Shown: in pieces, positions 44,662-55,033 of the stretch
Layout: every line of letters begins with the position of its first letter
Position numbering within the stretch: position 1 is the first letter of the stretch
Source: Cellvibrio sp. UBA7671
GTDB taxonomy: Bacteria; Pseudomonadota; Gammaproteobacteria; Pseudomonadales; Cellvibrionaceae
DNA: 64,000 nucleotides
NCBI GenBank assembly: GCA_002483145.1
Contig: DLHJ01000019.1
Span: forward strand, 480,491 to 544,490
Reading direction: 5' to 3'
Notes under the pieces: model-generated
Database searches by the model: none
What the model was told of the DNA's origin: nothing
The model's input: the letters and a program-made list of their open reading frames with translations, nothing else
Translations under genes and position numbers: made by a program

Positions 44662-46389
44662 ATGAACAAAAATGATAAAAAAAGCTGCTATAGCGCTTTG
44701 CTCCTGTCGATTGCCGGTGTCTGCTTTGCATGCTCACACGTATTGGCACAATCCGTTACGCTCAATCCGGCGACGGAATACCAAACTATTCGCGGTTTTG
44801 GTGGAATGAATGCTCCCGGTTGGATTGCCGATTTAACACCCGCACAAATTGATACCGCATATGGCAGTGAACAAGGGCAGTTGGGTTTGTCAATCATGCG
44901 TATGCGTATTGATCCCAATTCAGCCAATTGGCGCCAACAGGTTTCGGCGGCAGTTCGCGCACGGCAGCTCGGTGCAATTCTACTCGCAACTCCCTGGTCT
45001 CCTCCGGCTTTCATGAAGACCAATAACAGTTTGATTAATGGCGGTAAATTAAAACCGGAATATTACGATGAGTACGCCACGCACTTATTGGATTTCGCCA
45101 ATTTCATGTCTACCAACGGCGCACCGCTTTATACAGTGTCGGTGCAAAACGAGCCCGACTGGCATCCGGATTATGAGTCTTGTGATTGGAGTGGCGATGA
45201 TTTTGTAAGCTTTTTGAATTCGCAGGGCTCGCGCTTTGGTTCCAACTTGAAAGTTACGGTCGGTGAAGCTGTGGGCTTTGCAAAACGCTTTACCGATCCT
45301 GTTTTAAATAGCCCGACTGCTGTGCAACATGCCGACATTATTGCCGGGCACCTCTACGGCGCTGTGCCCCAGGATTATCCTTTGGCGCGTAGCAAGGGCA
45401 AGGAAGTGTGGATGACGGAGCATTACACCGACAGTAAAAGTGATGCGAATGTGTGGCCTTTAGCATTGGATGTGGGGACTGAGTTACATCAATCGATGGC
45501 GGCTAATTTTAACGCGTATATCTGGTGGTACATCCGTCGCTCTTATGGCTTGTTGAGCGAAAATGGTCAAGTGAGTAAGCGCGGCTACATCATGTCGCAA
45601 TACGCGCGTTTTGTTCGCCCCGGCTACAAACGTATAGGCGCGACCGAAAAACCCTATTCCGATGTATTGGTAACGGCTTACAAAGGCCCGGACAATAAAA
45701 TTGTAATGGTGGTTGTTAATAACGGCACCGGCTCGCGCAATTTGAATGTCAATTTACAAAATGGCAGCGTCGGCAACTTTGTTAAATACAGCACCTCTGA
45801 CAGTTTAAATGTTGCCTACGGTGGAACTTATCAAGTCACCAACGGTGCCACCAGTTTTTATGTGGAACCAAAAAGTATCGCTACGTTTGTAAGCGAGGGC
45901 ACCGCTGCCACTTCCTCCAGTTCATCCTCCAGAAGTTCTGTCGCGCCGAGTTCTATATCAAGAAGTTCCGTTGCCCCGAGTTCTGTGCCGCGCAGCTCAG
46001 TGGCCCCAAGTTCTACACCTCGCAGTTCAGTTGCATCAAGTTTCATTCGCTCTAGTAGCAGTTCATCTGTTGCAAATGGTAATGCAAATGCCAGTTGTAG
46101 TTATGTGGTGACCAATGATTGGGGTAGTGGTTATACCGCTGCTATTCGCATAAAAAATAACGGCACCAGTGCAATTAATAATTGGAATGTGAATTGGAGT
46201 TATAGCGACGGAACGCGCATTAGTAACAGTTGGAACGCCACTCTCTCCGGCACAAATCCTTATTCTGCAACCGGCTTGAGTTGGAATTCCAGTATCCAAC
46301 CTGGCCAAACGGCTGAATTTGGTTTTCAGGGAATAAAAAATAATGGTGCAGCACAAGTCCCGGCTGTGACGGGCAGTGTTTGCAAATAA
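44662..46389 (+). CDS. Secreted glucuronoxylanase, GH30-CBM2
   Basis: A 575-residue enzyme: signal peptide (1-30), GH30 catalytic domain (about 31-413), Ser/Pro/Arg linker (about 414-475, tandem PRSSVAPSS units), and C-terminal CBM2 (about 479-575). Catalytic acid/base Glu164 lies in VQNEPDW and nucleophile Glu253 in WMTEHY. The segment [12 protein letters not shown] with its Arg is typical of subfamily GH30_8, which needs a (methyl)glucuronic acid side chain on xylan and cuts next to it. It is the first of five co-oriented xylan genes. Here CBM2 is C-terminal, whereas the other four carry it N-terminally. Confidence 0.93.
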   Translation: MNKNDKKSCYSALLLSIAGVCFACSHVLAQSVTLNPATEYQTIRGFGGMNAPGWIADLTPAQIDTAYGSEQGQLGLSIMRMRIDPNSANWRQQVSAAVRARQLGAILLATPWSPPAFMKTNNSLINGGKLKPEYYDEYATHLLDFANFMSTNGAPLYTVSVQNEPDWHPDYESCDWSGDDFVSFLNSQGSRFGSNLKVTVGEAVGFAKRFTDPVLNSPTAVQHADIIAGHLYGAVPQDYPLARSKGKEVWMTEHYTDSKSDANVWPLALDVGTELHQSMAANFNAYIWWYIRRSYGLLSENGQVSKRGYIMSQYARFVRPGYKRIGATEKPYSDVLVTAYKGPDNKIVMVVVNNGTGSRNLNVNLQNGSVGNFVKYSTSDSLNVAYGGTYQVTNGATSFYVEPKSIATFVSEGTAATSSSSSSRSSVAPSSISRSSVAPSSVPRSSVAPSSTPRSSVASSFIRSSSSSSVANGNANASCSYVVTNDWGSGYTAAIRIKNNGTSAINNWNVNWSYSDGTRISNSWNATLSGTNPYSATGLSWNSSIQPGQTAEFGFQGIKNNGAAQVPAVTGSVCK

Positions 46390-46421
46390 CAACAGTTGAT
46401 TTCGTTTAACCACCCCTGCTT

Positions 46422-46449
46422 TACCCGATCTTCGGATCGGGTGTTTTTA
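46422..46449 (+). terminator. Terminator after the GH30 gene
   Basis: ACCCGATC-TTCG-GATCGGGT with a UUCG tetraloop and a T-run, 33 bases after the stop. It suggests the five xylan genes are at least partly separate transcripts. Confidence 0.88.
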
Positions 46450-46502
46450 AACTTGCAGTACCACTACGACTTTTCCAATAACCATAAACGGAGATTTACA
46501 CC

Positions 46503-48398
46503 ATGCTTAAACCAAAATCCTCTCACACTATTCTTGCGCAGGTGCTGAAACGCACCTGTGGCTTGGTTGGTGTCAGTGCCGCCCTCGCGGTCTCGTCTCA
46601 GTCTGCGCTCGCAGCCTGTACTTATAACGTTGAAAGTGAATGGAGCAACGGTTTTGTTGCCAATATCACCATCAAAAATGATACAGGTGCGCCAATCAAT
46701 AACTGGAGCGTAAATTGGGGTTACTCCAATAACCGCATCAGTGGAACCTGGAATGCGAATTTTTCTGGATCAAATCCTTACACCGCATCTAACGTTTCCT
46801 GGAACGGCAATATTCCCGTTGGGCAATCGGTCACCTTTGGTTTCCAAGGCAACAAAAACGGTGCAACTGCTGAGCGTCCTACTGTAAGTGGGGCTGCCTG
46901 TGGTGGTGGCGTTGCAAGCAGTGTTGCTGCGAGTTCTGCTCCGCGCTCCAGTGTCGCTCCCAGTTCAGTACCGCGCTCAAGCGTAGCACCAAGTTCGCAA
47001 CCTGTTGTTTCAAGCCGCTCTTCTTCATCCAGCGGTTATACCGTGCCCGCCAATAACTTTGCGCAAAATGGCGGTGTTGAAAATGGTTTGACTAACTGGT
47101 CAACAACAGCCGGTACTGTTGCTCGCTCAACTGCGGATAAACGCAGTGGTTCTGCCAGCGCATTAATTACTGGTCGCACTGGCAGCTGGAACGGTTTGAC
47201 TTTCGCTACAGGTTCACTGGTTAGCGGTAGCCAATATGATGTTGCTGTGTGGGTAAAACTTGCACCGGGTACTCCGGATAGCGTTGTGCAACTCACCGCA
47301 AAACGTCAGGAAGATAGCGACACTTCTACCTACAACGAATACACCCAAGTAGCGACTGCAACGGCATCGTCTACCGAGTGGCGTTTGCTGCAAGGTTATT
47401 ACACACAATCAGGTTCGACTGCATTCCAACATTTCATCATCGAAGCAACTGATGCAACCATCAGCTACTACGCCGATGATTTTTCTATTGGTGGTCAAGC
47501 GCCTGCTTCCAGTTCTTCAAGCAGCTCATCACGTGCGTCAAGCAGTGCTCCAGCCGCTAAAAAATTCATTGGTAACATTACAACTTCCGGTGCAGTGAGA
47601 TCGGATTTCAATCGTTACTGGAATCAAATTACCGGTGAAAATGAAGGTAAATGGGGTTCAGTTGAAGGTACCCGCGACGTTTATAACTGGGCACCGGTTG
47701 ACCGCATTTATGCCTACGCGCGTGCAAATAATATCCCAGTAAAAGCACATACCTTTGTGTGGGGTGCGCAATCACCTTCATGGATTAATAATTTGAGCGC
47801 TGCCGATACTGCCGCTGAAATTGAAGAGTGGATTCGCGATTACTGCACCCGTTACCCGGACACTGCAATGATCGACGTAGTGAACGAAGCCGTTCCCGGT
47901 CACCAGCCAGCTGGCTATGCACAAAAAGCATTTGGTAATAACTGGATTCAACGTGTATTCCAATTGGCTCGCCAATATTGCCCTAACTCAATCTTGATTC
48001 TGAACGACTATAACAACATTCGTTGGCAGCACGAGCAGTTTATTACGCTCGCAAAAGCACAAGGAAACTACATCGATGCAGTTGGTCTGCAAGCGCATGA
48101 ATTGAAGGGTATGACCGCAGCGCAAGTGAAAACCGCAATCGATAATATTTGGAATCAAGTAGGCAAGCCTATTTATATTTCTGAATACGATATCGGCGAT
48201 ACCAATGACCAAGTGCAACTGCAAAACTTCCAGGCGCATTTCCCTGTGTTCTGGGATCACCCGCACGTTAAAGGCATCACCATTTGGGGTTATGTGAATG
48301 GCAGAACCTGGATTGAAGGCTCCGGCTTGATTCAGGATAACGGCACTCCACGCCCTGCAATGACCTGGTTATTAAACAACTATATCAATAAGCAGTAA
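46503..48398 (+). CDS. Secreted endo-beta-1,4-xylanase, CBM2-CBM22-like-GH10
   Basis: A 631-residue xylanase: signal peptide (1-38), CBM2 (about 39-133), a linker of tandem PRSSVAPSS units (about 138-178), a CBM4/9-superfamily module most like CBM22 (about 180-332; NGGVENGLTNWS, GRTGSWNG, SYYADDFSIGG), Ser linker, and GH10 domain (about 352-631). Acid/base Glu462 is in VVNEAVPG, nucleophile Glu561 in ISEYDIG. The GH10 domain is shorter than usual (about 280 residues) but keeps the key strands through GYVNGRTWIEG. The CBM2-CBM22 part is nearly the same DNA as in the GH62 gene (see duplicated block). GH10 cleaves decorated xylan, complementing GH30. Confidence 0.93.
   Translation: MLKPKSSHTILAQVLKRTCGLVGVSAALAVSSQSALAACTYNVESEWSNGFVANITIKNDTGAPINNWSVNWGYSNNRISGTWNANFSGSNPYTASNVSWNGNIPVGQSVTFGFQGNKNGATAERPTVSGAACGGGVASSVAASSAPRSSVAPSSVPRSSVAPSSQPVVSSRSSSSSGYTVPANNFAQNGGVENGLTNWSTTAGTVARSTADKRSGSASALITGRTGSWNGLTFATGSLVSGSQYDVAVWVKLAPGTPDSVVQLTAKRQEDSDTSTYNEYTQVATATASSTEWRLLQGYYTQSGSTAFQHFIIEATDATISYYADDFSIGGQAPASSSSSSSSRASSSAPAAKKFIGNITTSGAVRSDFNRYWNQITGENEGKWGSVEGTRDVYNWAPVDRIYAYARANNIPVKAHTFVWGAQSPSWINNLSAADTAAEIEEWIRDYCTRYPDTAMIDVVNEAVPGHQPAGYAQKAFGNNWIQRVFQLARQYCPNSILILNDYNNIRWQHEQFITLAKAQGNYIDAVGLQAHELKGMTAAQVKTAIDNIWNQVGKPIYISEYDIGDTNDQVQLQNFQAHFPVFWDHPHVKGITIWGYVNGRTWIEGSGLIQDNGTPRPAMTWLLNNYINKQ
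46611..47519 (+). repeat. Duplicated CBM2-CBM22 block, copy A
   Basis: This 909-base stretch of the GH10 gene is closely similar to copy B in the GH62 gene (50846-51764). Divergence is concentrated in the CBM2 and linker part. The CBM22-like part from about 47037 on is almost identical, including long exact runs around the codons for EDSDTSTYNEYTQVATATAS. Confidence 0.85.
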
Positions 48399-48412
48399 TC
48401 AGTCCGTTTAAC

Positions 48413-48448
48413 TTGCGATTCATAAAAAGGGATTTTTATGAATCGCAA
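48413..48448 (+). terminator. Hairpin between GH10 and GH43 genes
   Basis: TTGCGATTCATAAAAA and its exact complement form a 16-bp stem with a 4-base loop. The T-run lies within the stem's right arm, so it may terminate or only stabilise the upstream mRNA. Confidence 0.6.
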
Positions 48449-48497
48449 TAAAGTTCAAACACACCCCACCTTTAAAAAATAATTAGGGAGAATTCCC

Positions 48498-50570
48498 ATG
48501 CGTGAAAATACTAACGCAAGCGTTCGCTATGCCGCGCAATTTGCCAAAATATCCGGCAGCTGTCTGGCCTTGCTGTTGGCGTGGAACGCCAATGCCAGTT
48601 GCCAATACCAAGTCACCAACCAATGGAATAATGGTTTTACGGCGGCGATCAAAATAACCAATAACACGACAACAGCAATCAATGGCTGGTCGGTCAATTG
48701 GCAGTACTCCAGTGATAACCGAATTAGCAATAGTTGGAATGCCAACGTCTCGGGTAGTAATCCTTATTCTGCAACTCAATTGAGTTGGAATGGCAGCATT
48801 TCTCCAAACCAAACAGTGGAGTTTGGTTTTCAGGGCACCAAAGGAGCAGCGAATGCAGAAATCCCCACCGTTAATGGTGCTCCCTGTGGTGGCGTAACGC
48901 CGGTATCTTCCGCGCGCTCATCGGTACGCCCATCTTCTGCGGCTGTGTCTTCCCTGCGCTCATCAACAACATCGGTTGCAGTGTCTTCGCTTGCATCCTC
49001 CGTTGTAATAGCAAGTTCAAAACCGGCCAGCAGTTTGGCGGCCTCATCAAAAAGTGTCAGCTCATCGTCTGCGGCAGGTTTGATTGAAGCAAGTAATCCA
49101 AATATTTGGGCGGATGTACCTGACCCATCGGTGATTCGCGTCGGCAATACCTATTACATGAGCAGCACCACTATGCACATGAGCCCTGGTGTACCGATCA
49201 TGAAGTCCACCGATTTGGTGAATTGGTCGCTGGTGAATTACGCCTACAACACCTTGGATAATACCAACGCACTCAATTTGGAAAATGGTCAAAATGCCTA
49301 TGGCAAAGGTTCCTGGGCGAGCAGTATTCGCCATGTGGATGGAATCTATTATGTCAGCACCTTTTCCTACACTACCAACAAAACTTATATCTACAAAACC
49401 ACCAATATTGAGCGGGGTCCCTGGACAACGTCTGTGTTAAATGGGTTGTATCACGACTGTTCATTATTTTTTGAAAACGGTCGCGCATTTCTCGCGTACG
49501 GTATCGATGACATAAAAATTATCGAACTTACAGCGGATGCTTCTGCGATTAAATCCGGTGGTTTAAATCAAACGATTATTTCCAAATCCTCGGCGGTAGC
49601 GGGCACCAATTTTATTGTGCGCCCCGAGGGCACGCACCTGCAAAAAATCAATGGCCGCTATTACGTATCCTTGATCACCTGGCCGTCCGGAAAATCGCGC
49701 ACGCAACTAATTTTCCGCGCAAACAATTTGACCGGGCCTTATGAAGGGCGTGTTGCCTTGCAAGACCAAGGTGTAGCCCAGGGTGGATTAATTGATACGC
49801 CTACCGGTAATTGGTACGCCTATTTATTCCGCGATTCCGGTGCAGTAGGGCGCATTCCTTATTTGGTTCCTGTGAGCTGGCAAGACGGTTGGCCGGTGAT
49901 GGGCGTCGGTGGCAAGGTCCCACAAAAACTGGGCTTCACTGTAGAAAATAAAGGTCTGGCAGGAATTGTGACGAGCGATGAATTTAATCAGGGTGTGCAG
50001 AGTTCTTCTGTGTTGCCGTTGCAATGGCAATGGAATCACAACCCCGATAATTCTGCCTGGTCGCTGCTTGCTCGCCCCGGTTATTTGCGCCTGACAACGA
50101 AACGCACGGCGGGCAATTTTGAAGCCGCGCGCAACTCGCTTACCCAACGCACCTTTGGTCCGCAAAGTTCAGCGCGTATTGCACTGGAAACTGCGGCGAT
50201 GAAAGACGGTGATTACGCCGGTTTAGGCGCATTGCAAACACGTTACGGGTTTGTAGGCGTTAATAAATCCAACGGTACCAAATCGATTGTGATGGTGGAT
50301 ACCACATCGGGTACACCGCAAGAAATTACACGCATAGGTTTGTTTCAGGATCGCGTGTATTTCCGCATCGATATGAATTTTGTCAACCAAACGGATCAAG
50401 CGAAATTTTATTACAGTCTGGATGGCAATAATTGGGTTGCAATCGGCAACACCCTGCGCATGACTTACGACCTCAAGCATTTTATGGGGTATAGATTTGC
50501 GCTGTTTAATTACGCTACCCAGTCTACGGGCGGTTATGTGGATTTTGACTACTATCGCATTAGCCCATAA
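48498..50570 (+). CDS. Secreted CBM2-GH43 enzyme (arabinofuranosidase/xylosidase type)
   Basis: A 690-residue enzyme: signal peptide (about 1-33), CBM2 (about 35-130), Ser/Ala linker (about 137-193), GH43 five-bladed propeller (about 200-490), and a C-terminal beta-sandwich (about 495-690) of the kind found in long GH43 enzymes. The predicted triad is Asp209 (VPDPSV), Asp320 (YHDCS) and Glu377 (RPEGTHL). The RPEGTHL motif and extra sandwich point to a GH43 subfamily active on xylan- or arabinan-derived chains (GH43_12-like). Substrate could be beta-1,4-xylosyl or alpha-L-arabinosyl ends. Surface cellulose-binding by CBM2 suggests action in the cell wall itself. Confidence 0.9.
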   Translation: MRENTNASVRYAAQFAKISGSCLALLLAWNANASCQYQVTNQWNNGFTAAIKITNNTTTAINGWSVNWQYSSDNRISNSWNANVSGSNPYSATQLSWNGSISPNQTVEFGFQGTKGAANAEIPTVNGAPCGGVTPVSSARSSVRPSSAAVSSLRSSTTSVAVSSLASSVVIASSKPASSLAASSKSVSSSSAAGLIEASNPNIWADVPDPSVIRVGNTYYMSSTTMHMSPGVPIMKSTDLVNWSLVNYAYNTLDNTNALNLENGQNAYGKGSWASSIRHVDGIYYVSTFSYTTNKTYIYKTTNIERGPWTTSVLNGLYHDCSLFFENGRAFLAYGIDDIKIIELTADASAIKSGGLNQTIISKSSAVAGTNFIVRPEGTHLQKINGRYYVSLITWPSGKSRTQLIFRANNLTGPYEGRVALQDQGVAQGGLIDTPTGNWYAYLFRDSGAVGRIPYLVPVSWQDGWPVMGVGGKVPQKLGFTVENKGLAGIVTSDEFNQGVQSSSVLPLQWQWNHNPDNSAWSLLARPGYLRLTTKRTAGNFEAARNSLTQRTFGPQSSARIALETAAMKDGDYAGLGALQTRYGFVGVNKSNGTKSIVMVDTTSGTPQEITRIGLFQDRVYFRIDMNFVNQTDQAKFYYSLDGNNWVAIGNTLRMTYDLKHFMGYRFALFNYATQSTGGYVDFDYYRISP

Positions 50571-50677
50571 AACGCGTCGAGTCAGTCCATAAAAATATCG
50601 GTTCGGTCAATAACAATATCTGATCACAATCAGAAATGCGGTCTAACAGAAAGTGTTTATGCAGTGCTTTCACTAGA

Positions 50678-50713
50678 GAACTTTTTACAAAGAACTTTTT
50701 TATAAAGAACTTT
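50678..50713 (+). repeat. Triplicated GAACTTT motif ahead of the GH62 gene
   Basis: Three near-tandem copies of a 14-15-base unit (AGAGAACTTTTTAC, AAAGAACTTTTTTAT, AAAGAACTTTCGC) lie 20-55 bases before the start codon. They fall within the mRNA leader or core promoter. Confidence 0.6.
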
Positions 50714-50731
50714 CGCAATTAACGGAGACTA

Positions 50732-52705
50732 ATGATGAATAAGCAAAAAAACTCCGCCAGATTATTAGCGCAACTGGTTAAAAACCGTTGCGCGGTAATT
50801 GGCTTGGGTGCAAGCCTGTTGGCGATGACCAACCTGGCTTCAGCAGCCTGTACTTATACAATTGAAAGTGAGTGGAGCAACGGTTTTGTTGCCAATATCA
50901 CCATCAAAAATGATACCGCTGCACCCATTAGTAATTGGAGTGTGAATTGGGGTTACTCTGCTAACCGTATCAGCGGTACCTGGAATGCAACCGTTTCCGG
51001 ATCAAATCCCTACACCGCATCCAACGTTTCCTGGAATGGCAATATTGCCGTAGGCCAGTCAGTGTCCTTTGGTTTTCAGGGTGAAAAGAATGGCGGTGCG
51101 GCTGAGCGCCCAACCGTAAATGGAACTGCGTGTGGCGCGGCTGCGTCCTCTGTGCCTCGCTCCAGCGTTGCGCCTAGTTCAGTTGCCCGTTCCAGTGTTG
51201 CCCCCAGTTCTGTGCCGCGCTCAAGCGTCGCGCCCAGTTCACAACCCATTATTGCGAGCAGTCGTTCATCCTCGTCTGCAGGCTACACTGTTCCCGCAAA
51301 TAATTTTGCGCAAAATGGTGGAGTCGAAAATGGTTTAACTAATTGGTCAACGACCGCTGCCACTATTGCTCGCTCAACTGCCGATAAACGCAGCGGTTCT
51401 GCCAGCGCATTAATTACTGGTCGCACAGGTAGTTGGAACGGTTTAACGTTCGCTACAGGTTCACTGGTTAACGGTAGCCAATACGATGTTGCCGTGTGGG
51501 TAAAACTCGCACCGGGTACACCGGACAGTGTTGTGCAACTCACCGCTAAACGTCAGGAAGATAGCGATACTTCTACCTACAACGAATACACCCAAGTAGC
51601 GACTGCAACGGCATCGTCTACCGAGTGGCGTTTGCTGCAAGGTTATTACACCCAATCAGGTTCGACTGCATTCCAACATTTCATTATCGAAGCAACTGAT
51701 GCAAGCATCAGCTACTACGCCGATGATTTTTCTATTGGTGGTCAAGCGCCTGCTTCCAGTTCTTCGAGCAGTTCTTCGTCAAGCACACCGTCGCAAACCT
51801 GTGAATTAAAAGCACCACTGCAATGGACTTCTACCGGGCCATTGATTAGCCCGAAAAATGCAAACTGGAAATCCATTAAAGATCCTTCGGTGGTGAAATA
51901 TAACGGCACTTACCATGTGTACGCGACCTACTACGACACAGCCTACAAATCGATGTACACCAGCTTCACCGATTGGAATAACGCTCAGGCTGCGCCACAT
52001 ATTTCCATGAACGGTACCACCGTCGGTAATACTGTTGCACCACAAGTGTTTTTCTTCCGTCCGCATAACAAGTGGTATTTGATTACCCAGTGGGGCGGTG
52101 CTTACTCAACGACTGATGATATTAGTAGACCTAACTGGTCTGCTAAAAAGAAATTGCTGCAAGGCGAACCTGCAAACTCGTTGGATTTCTGGGTGATTTG
52201 TAACGCTACTCACTGCTACTTGTATTTCTCGCGTGATGACGGCGTGCTCTACATGTCTAAAACCACCATCGGCAATTTCCCCAATTTCTCGGGTTATACC
52301 ATCGTGATGGAAGATCATCGCGGCAATGGCAATCAGTATTTATTTGAAGCACCGAATGTGTACAAACTCGATGGTCAAAATAAATATTTGTTGATGGTTG
52401 AAGCATGGCCAAGTGGTCCACGCATGTTCCGCTCATGGACATCATCCAGTTTGGATGGCCCATGGACAGCACTTGCTGATACCGATGCGAATCCATTTGC
52501 AGGTAATCGCAACGTGGAATGGCCCGGTGGAAAATGGGCTAACGGCATCAGCCATGGTGAGTTGATTCGTTCAGGTTACGACGAGCGTCTGACTGTTGAT
52601 CCTTGTAATTTGGAATTCCTTTATCAAGGCGAAGCAGGTCCTAGCCCAGACGGTAATTACAACACCATTCCATACAAACTGGGTTTGTTGCGTTTAAAGA
52701 AATAA
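50732..52705 (+). CDS. Secreted alpha-L-arabinofuranosidase, CBM2-CBM22-like-GH62
   Basis: A 657-residue enzyme: signal peptide (about 1-38), CBM2 (about 40-134), [13 protein letters not shown] linker (about 141-182), CBM22-like module (about 185-337), poly-Ser linker, and GH62 domain (about 356-657). Predicted catalytic residues are Asp384 (KDPSV), Asp485 (LDFWVIC) and Glu539 (LFEAPNV). GH62 removes arabinofuranosyl decorations from arabinoxylan, exposing the backbone for the GH10 enzyme next door. Two ATG codons are adjacent at the start, with CGGAGAC upstream. The N-terminal 310 codons are a recent copy of those in the GH10 gene. Confidence 0.92.
   Translation: MMNKQKNSARLLAQLVKNRCAVIGLGASLLAMTNLASAACTYTIESEWSNGFVANITIKNDTAAPISNWSVNWGYSANRISGTWNATVSGSNPYTASNVSWNGNIAVGQSVSFGFQGEKNGGAAERPTVNGTACGAAASSVPRSSVAPSSVARSSVAPSSVPRSSVAPSSQPIIASSRSSSSAGYTVPANNFAQNGGVENGLTNWSTTAATIARSTADKRSGSASALITGRTGSWNGLTFATGSLVNGSQYDVAVWVKLAPGTPDSVVQLTAKRQEDSDTSTYNEYTQVATATASSTEWRLLQGYYTQSGSTAFQHFIIEATDASISYYADDFSIGGQAPASSSSSSSSSSTPSQTCELKAPLQWTSTGPLISPKNANWKSIKDPSVVKYNGTYHVYATYYDTAYKSMYTSFTDWNNAQAAPHISMNGTTVGNTVAPQVFFFRPHNKWYLITQWGGAYSTTDDISRPNWSAKKKLLQGEPANSLDFWVICNATHCYLYFSRDDGVLYMSKTTIGNFPNFSGYTIVMEDHRGNGNQYLFEAPNVYKLDGQNKYLLMVEAWPSGPRMFRSWTSSSLDGPWTALADTDANPFAGNRNVEWPGGKWANGISHGELIRSGYDERLTVDPCNLEFLYQGEAGPSPDGNYNTIPYKLGLLRLKK
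50846..51764 (+). repeat. Duplicated CBM2-CBM22 block, copy B
   Basis: Partner of copy A at 46611-47519, in the same reading frame. Same module order; near-identity over the CBM22-like part (about 51282-51764). Confidence 0.85.
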
Positions 52706-52731
52706 TGTTTGCGGCTACCCGGTAAGTTTTT

Positions 52732-52760
52732 CCCCGCTTTGGTAAACCCCAAAGCGGGGG
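52732..52760 (+). terminator. Hairpin after the GH62 gene
   Basis: CCCCGCTTTGG and CCAAAGCGGGG form an 11-bp GC-rich stem with a short loop, 27 bases after the stop. No long T-run follows. Confidence 0.65.
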
Positions 52761-52934
52761 TTCGGTTCCCACAAATACCGACAATGACTTTTTTTTAGTA
52801 TTCATCAACGAACAACAATAACGATCAGAATAAAAAAATAAAAATTTACTATCGTCAGCCAACCCTACTTCGGTATCGCGAATTATTGTTCGGCACTCGC
52901 GATTTTCTAGTACCTTTTATGAAGGAATAAAACC

Positions 52935-54623
52935 ATGAACGCATGTAAATCCAGCGCACATCAGCGGCTACAACATTTAAAACGACCACTTGTATTTCTC
53001 GGTATGGCGACTGCAATGGCTGCAGCGGCACAAACTGCATCGGCTGCTTGTACTTATCAAATCGATAACGAATGGAGCAATGGTTTCGTCGCCAGTATCC
53101 AAATAAAAAATGATACAGCGGCGCCAGTCAATAATTGGAGTGTGAATTGGCAGTACGCCAATAACCGTGTGACCAGTAGTTGGAATGCAAACCTGTCGGG
53201 CAGCAATCCTTACACTGCAACCAATGTCTCCTGGAATGGCAACATTGCCGCAGGGCAGACTGTGTCGTTCGGTTTTCAAGGGGTAAAAAATGGCGCTACC
53301 GCCGAGCGCCCGCAAATTAATGGCACTCTGTGTTCAGCCGCACCGGCAAGTTCAGCGGCAAGCAGCACACCTGTTGTAAGTTCTTCGCGCTCCAGCTCAT
53401 CCGTTGCTGTTGTTTCATCATCAAGAATCAGTTCTTCCGTTGCATTAAGTTCATCATCACGCGTTGCTTCATCTGTTCCGACAGGTGCTCGTAACGCAAT
53501 TACTGTGCGTGCACTTGGCACAACAGCGACTGAATCCATCACTCTCAGCGTAGGTGGTACTGAGGTACAGTCCTGGACGTTGAGCACCGTCATGAACAAT
53601 TACACGGTAGAAACGGCTCTGGTTGGCGACGTGGTTGTGACCTTTGCCAATGATGATGGCGGCAATGCAGATGTACGTATCGATTACGTCAACGTTAACG
53701 GTGTAACCCGTCAAGCAGAAGCGCAGGCAGAAAATACTGGCGCTTGGGGGAATAACCGTTGCGGTGGTGGTGCGCCCAGCGAATGGTTGCATTGCGAAGG
53801 CTACATCAATTTCGGTAGCGTCACTGGCGAGCCTCGTTCAAGCAGTTCTGTCGCGTCGAGCACATCTTCGGTCTCTAGCAGTTCGTCATCTCGTGCCGGT
53901 TCTACTGGCTGTGGTGCCCCGGCTAAATTAACCAATGGCCGTCGTACCATCAGCGTTAACGGATTAAATCGCGAATACGTATTGGATATCCCGAGCAACT
54001 ACAACCAGAACAATCCCTACAAGTTGGTCTTCGGTTGGCACTGGCGTGGTGGTAGTGCGAACGATGTTGTAGGTCAAGGCTACTACGGTATGAAAAGCCT
54101 CTCTAATAACACTGCGATTTTCGTGGCGCCTGATCGTGCCGCCGGCACCGACGGATGGACAAATGCCAATGGCCGCGACATAGCATTCTTGCAGTCAATG
54201 CTAACCCAATTGAAGTCATCCCTGTGTATCGACGAAAGCCGTATCTTCTCTACCGGTTGGAGTTACGGTGGCATGATGTCATTTGCAGTGGGCCGCGAGT
54301 TGCCAACCACTTTCCGTGCTATCGCGCCTGTATCAGGTGCCTTCTTGACGCCTCATGTGGATAGCGGTTCAGCGACTGCGGCCTGGATTGCGCACGGCAA
54401 TAACGACACTGTGGTAAGCCAAAGCTCTGGTGCTCAAGCCCGCGATGCTTATGTCAGAGCTAACGGTTGCTCTAACACGACTGTGCCGGTGCAGCCATCT
54501 CCCTGTGTGGAGTACCAAAACTGTGCAGCAGGTAAACCTGTTGTCTGGTGTTCGTTCAACGGTGGGCATTCCCAGCCTTCATTCTATAGCTCTGGAGCAT
54601 GGAACTTCTTTAATCGGTTCTAA
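52935..54623 (+). CDS. Secreted feruloyl/acetyl-xylan esterase, CBM2-CBM60-like-CE1
   Basis: A 562-residue esterase: signal peptide (about 1-37), CBM2 (about 38-133), Ser linker, a CBM60-like (CBM36/60 type) Ca2+-dependent xylan-binding module (about 185-295; ARNAITVRALGTTATE, DVRIDYVNVNG), a second Ser linker, and a CE1 alpha/beta-hydrolase (about 325-562). The Ser443 nucleophile lies in GWSYGG. Asp491 (NNDTVV) and His545 (NGGHSQP) complete the triad. CE1 members remove ferulate or acetate from xylan; feruloyl esterase is favoured by the GWHWRGG and WSYGG features. It is the last gene of the xylan cluster, followed by a strong terminator. Confidence 0.9.
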   Translation: MNACKSSAHQRLQHLKRPLVFLGMATAMAAAAQTASAACTYQIDNEWSNGFVASIQIKNDTAAPVNNWSVNWQYANNRVTSSWNANLSGSNPYTATNVSWNGNIAAGQTVSFGFQGVKNGATAERPQINGTLCSAAPASSAASSTPVVSSSRSSSSVAVVSSSRISSSVALSSSSRVASSVPTGARNAITVRALGTTATESITLSVGGTEVQSWTLSTVMNNYTVETALVGDVVVTFANDDGGNADVRIDYVNVNGVTRQAEAQAENTGAWGNNRCGGGAPSEWLHCEGYINFGSVTGEPRSSSSVASSTSSVSSSSSSRAGSTGCGAPAKLTNGRRTISVNGLNREYVLDIPSNYNQNNPYKLVFGWHWRGGSANDVVGQGYYGMKSLSNNTAIFVAPDRAAGTDGWTNANGRDIAFLQSMLTQLKSSLCIDESRIFSTGWSYGGMMSFAVGRELPTTFRAIAPVSGAFLTPHVDSGSATAAWIAHGNNDTVVSQSSGAQARDAYVRANGCSNTTVPVQPSPCVEYQNCAAGKPVVWCSFNGGHSQPSFYSSGAWNFFNRF

Positions 54624-54710
54624 TTGCCGTGAGGCGAAGGCAACAGTGATATAAATAGCGCTCTTATTTATTAGTCAATTTTAACGTTGTTTTGTTTGTC
54701 CCTCAGGTTT

Positions 54711-54738
54711 GCCCGGCCAATGCGCCGGGCTTTTTTTT
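54711..54738 (+). terminator. Rho-independent terminator closing the xylan cluster
   Basis: GCCCGG-CCAATGCG-CCGGGC followed by eight T. It marks the boundary with the accessory island. Beyond it (54740-55033) lies only a partial copy of the island repeat, at 54935-54960. Confidence 0.9.
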
Positions 54739-55033
54739 GCCATTTTTTTTGAGGTGCGTGAATGGGTAGGGTGGTAATAAGGTGTAATTTTGGTTGGCGC
54801 TTACTTGTGGGATAGTCTTTAATTGGCTACGACTTGAAGAGCGTCTGAATATCGCAAAAGTGCCCTACATGACCAGTAGTACCATCAAGGTAGGTTGCCG
54901 GTGAGTTTACGAACCGCAACAGTTTGAAGGACAGTAACGTGCCCAAAGCGGAAGTTCATGCGAGAGCTGTTAATAGATATCTTAATAAATAAAGTAAGCC
55001 TACGAAAATCATCAGCTAAAAAAGAAGAAAAAT

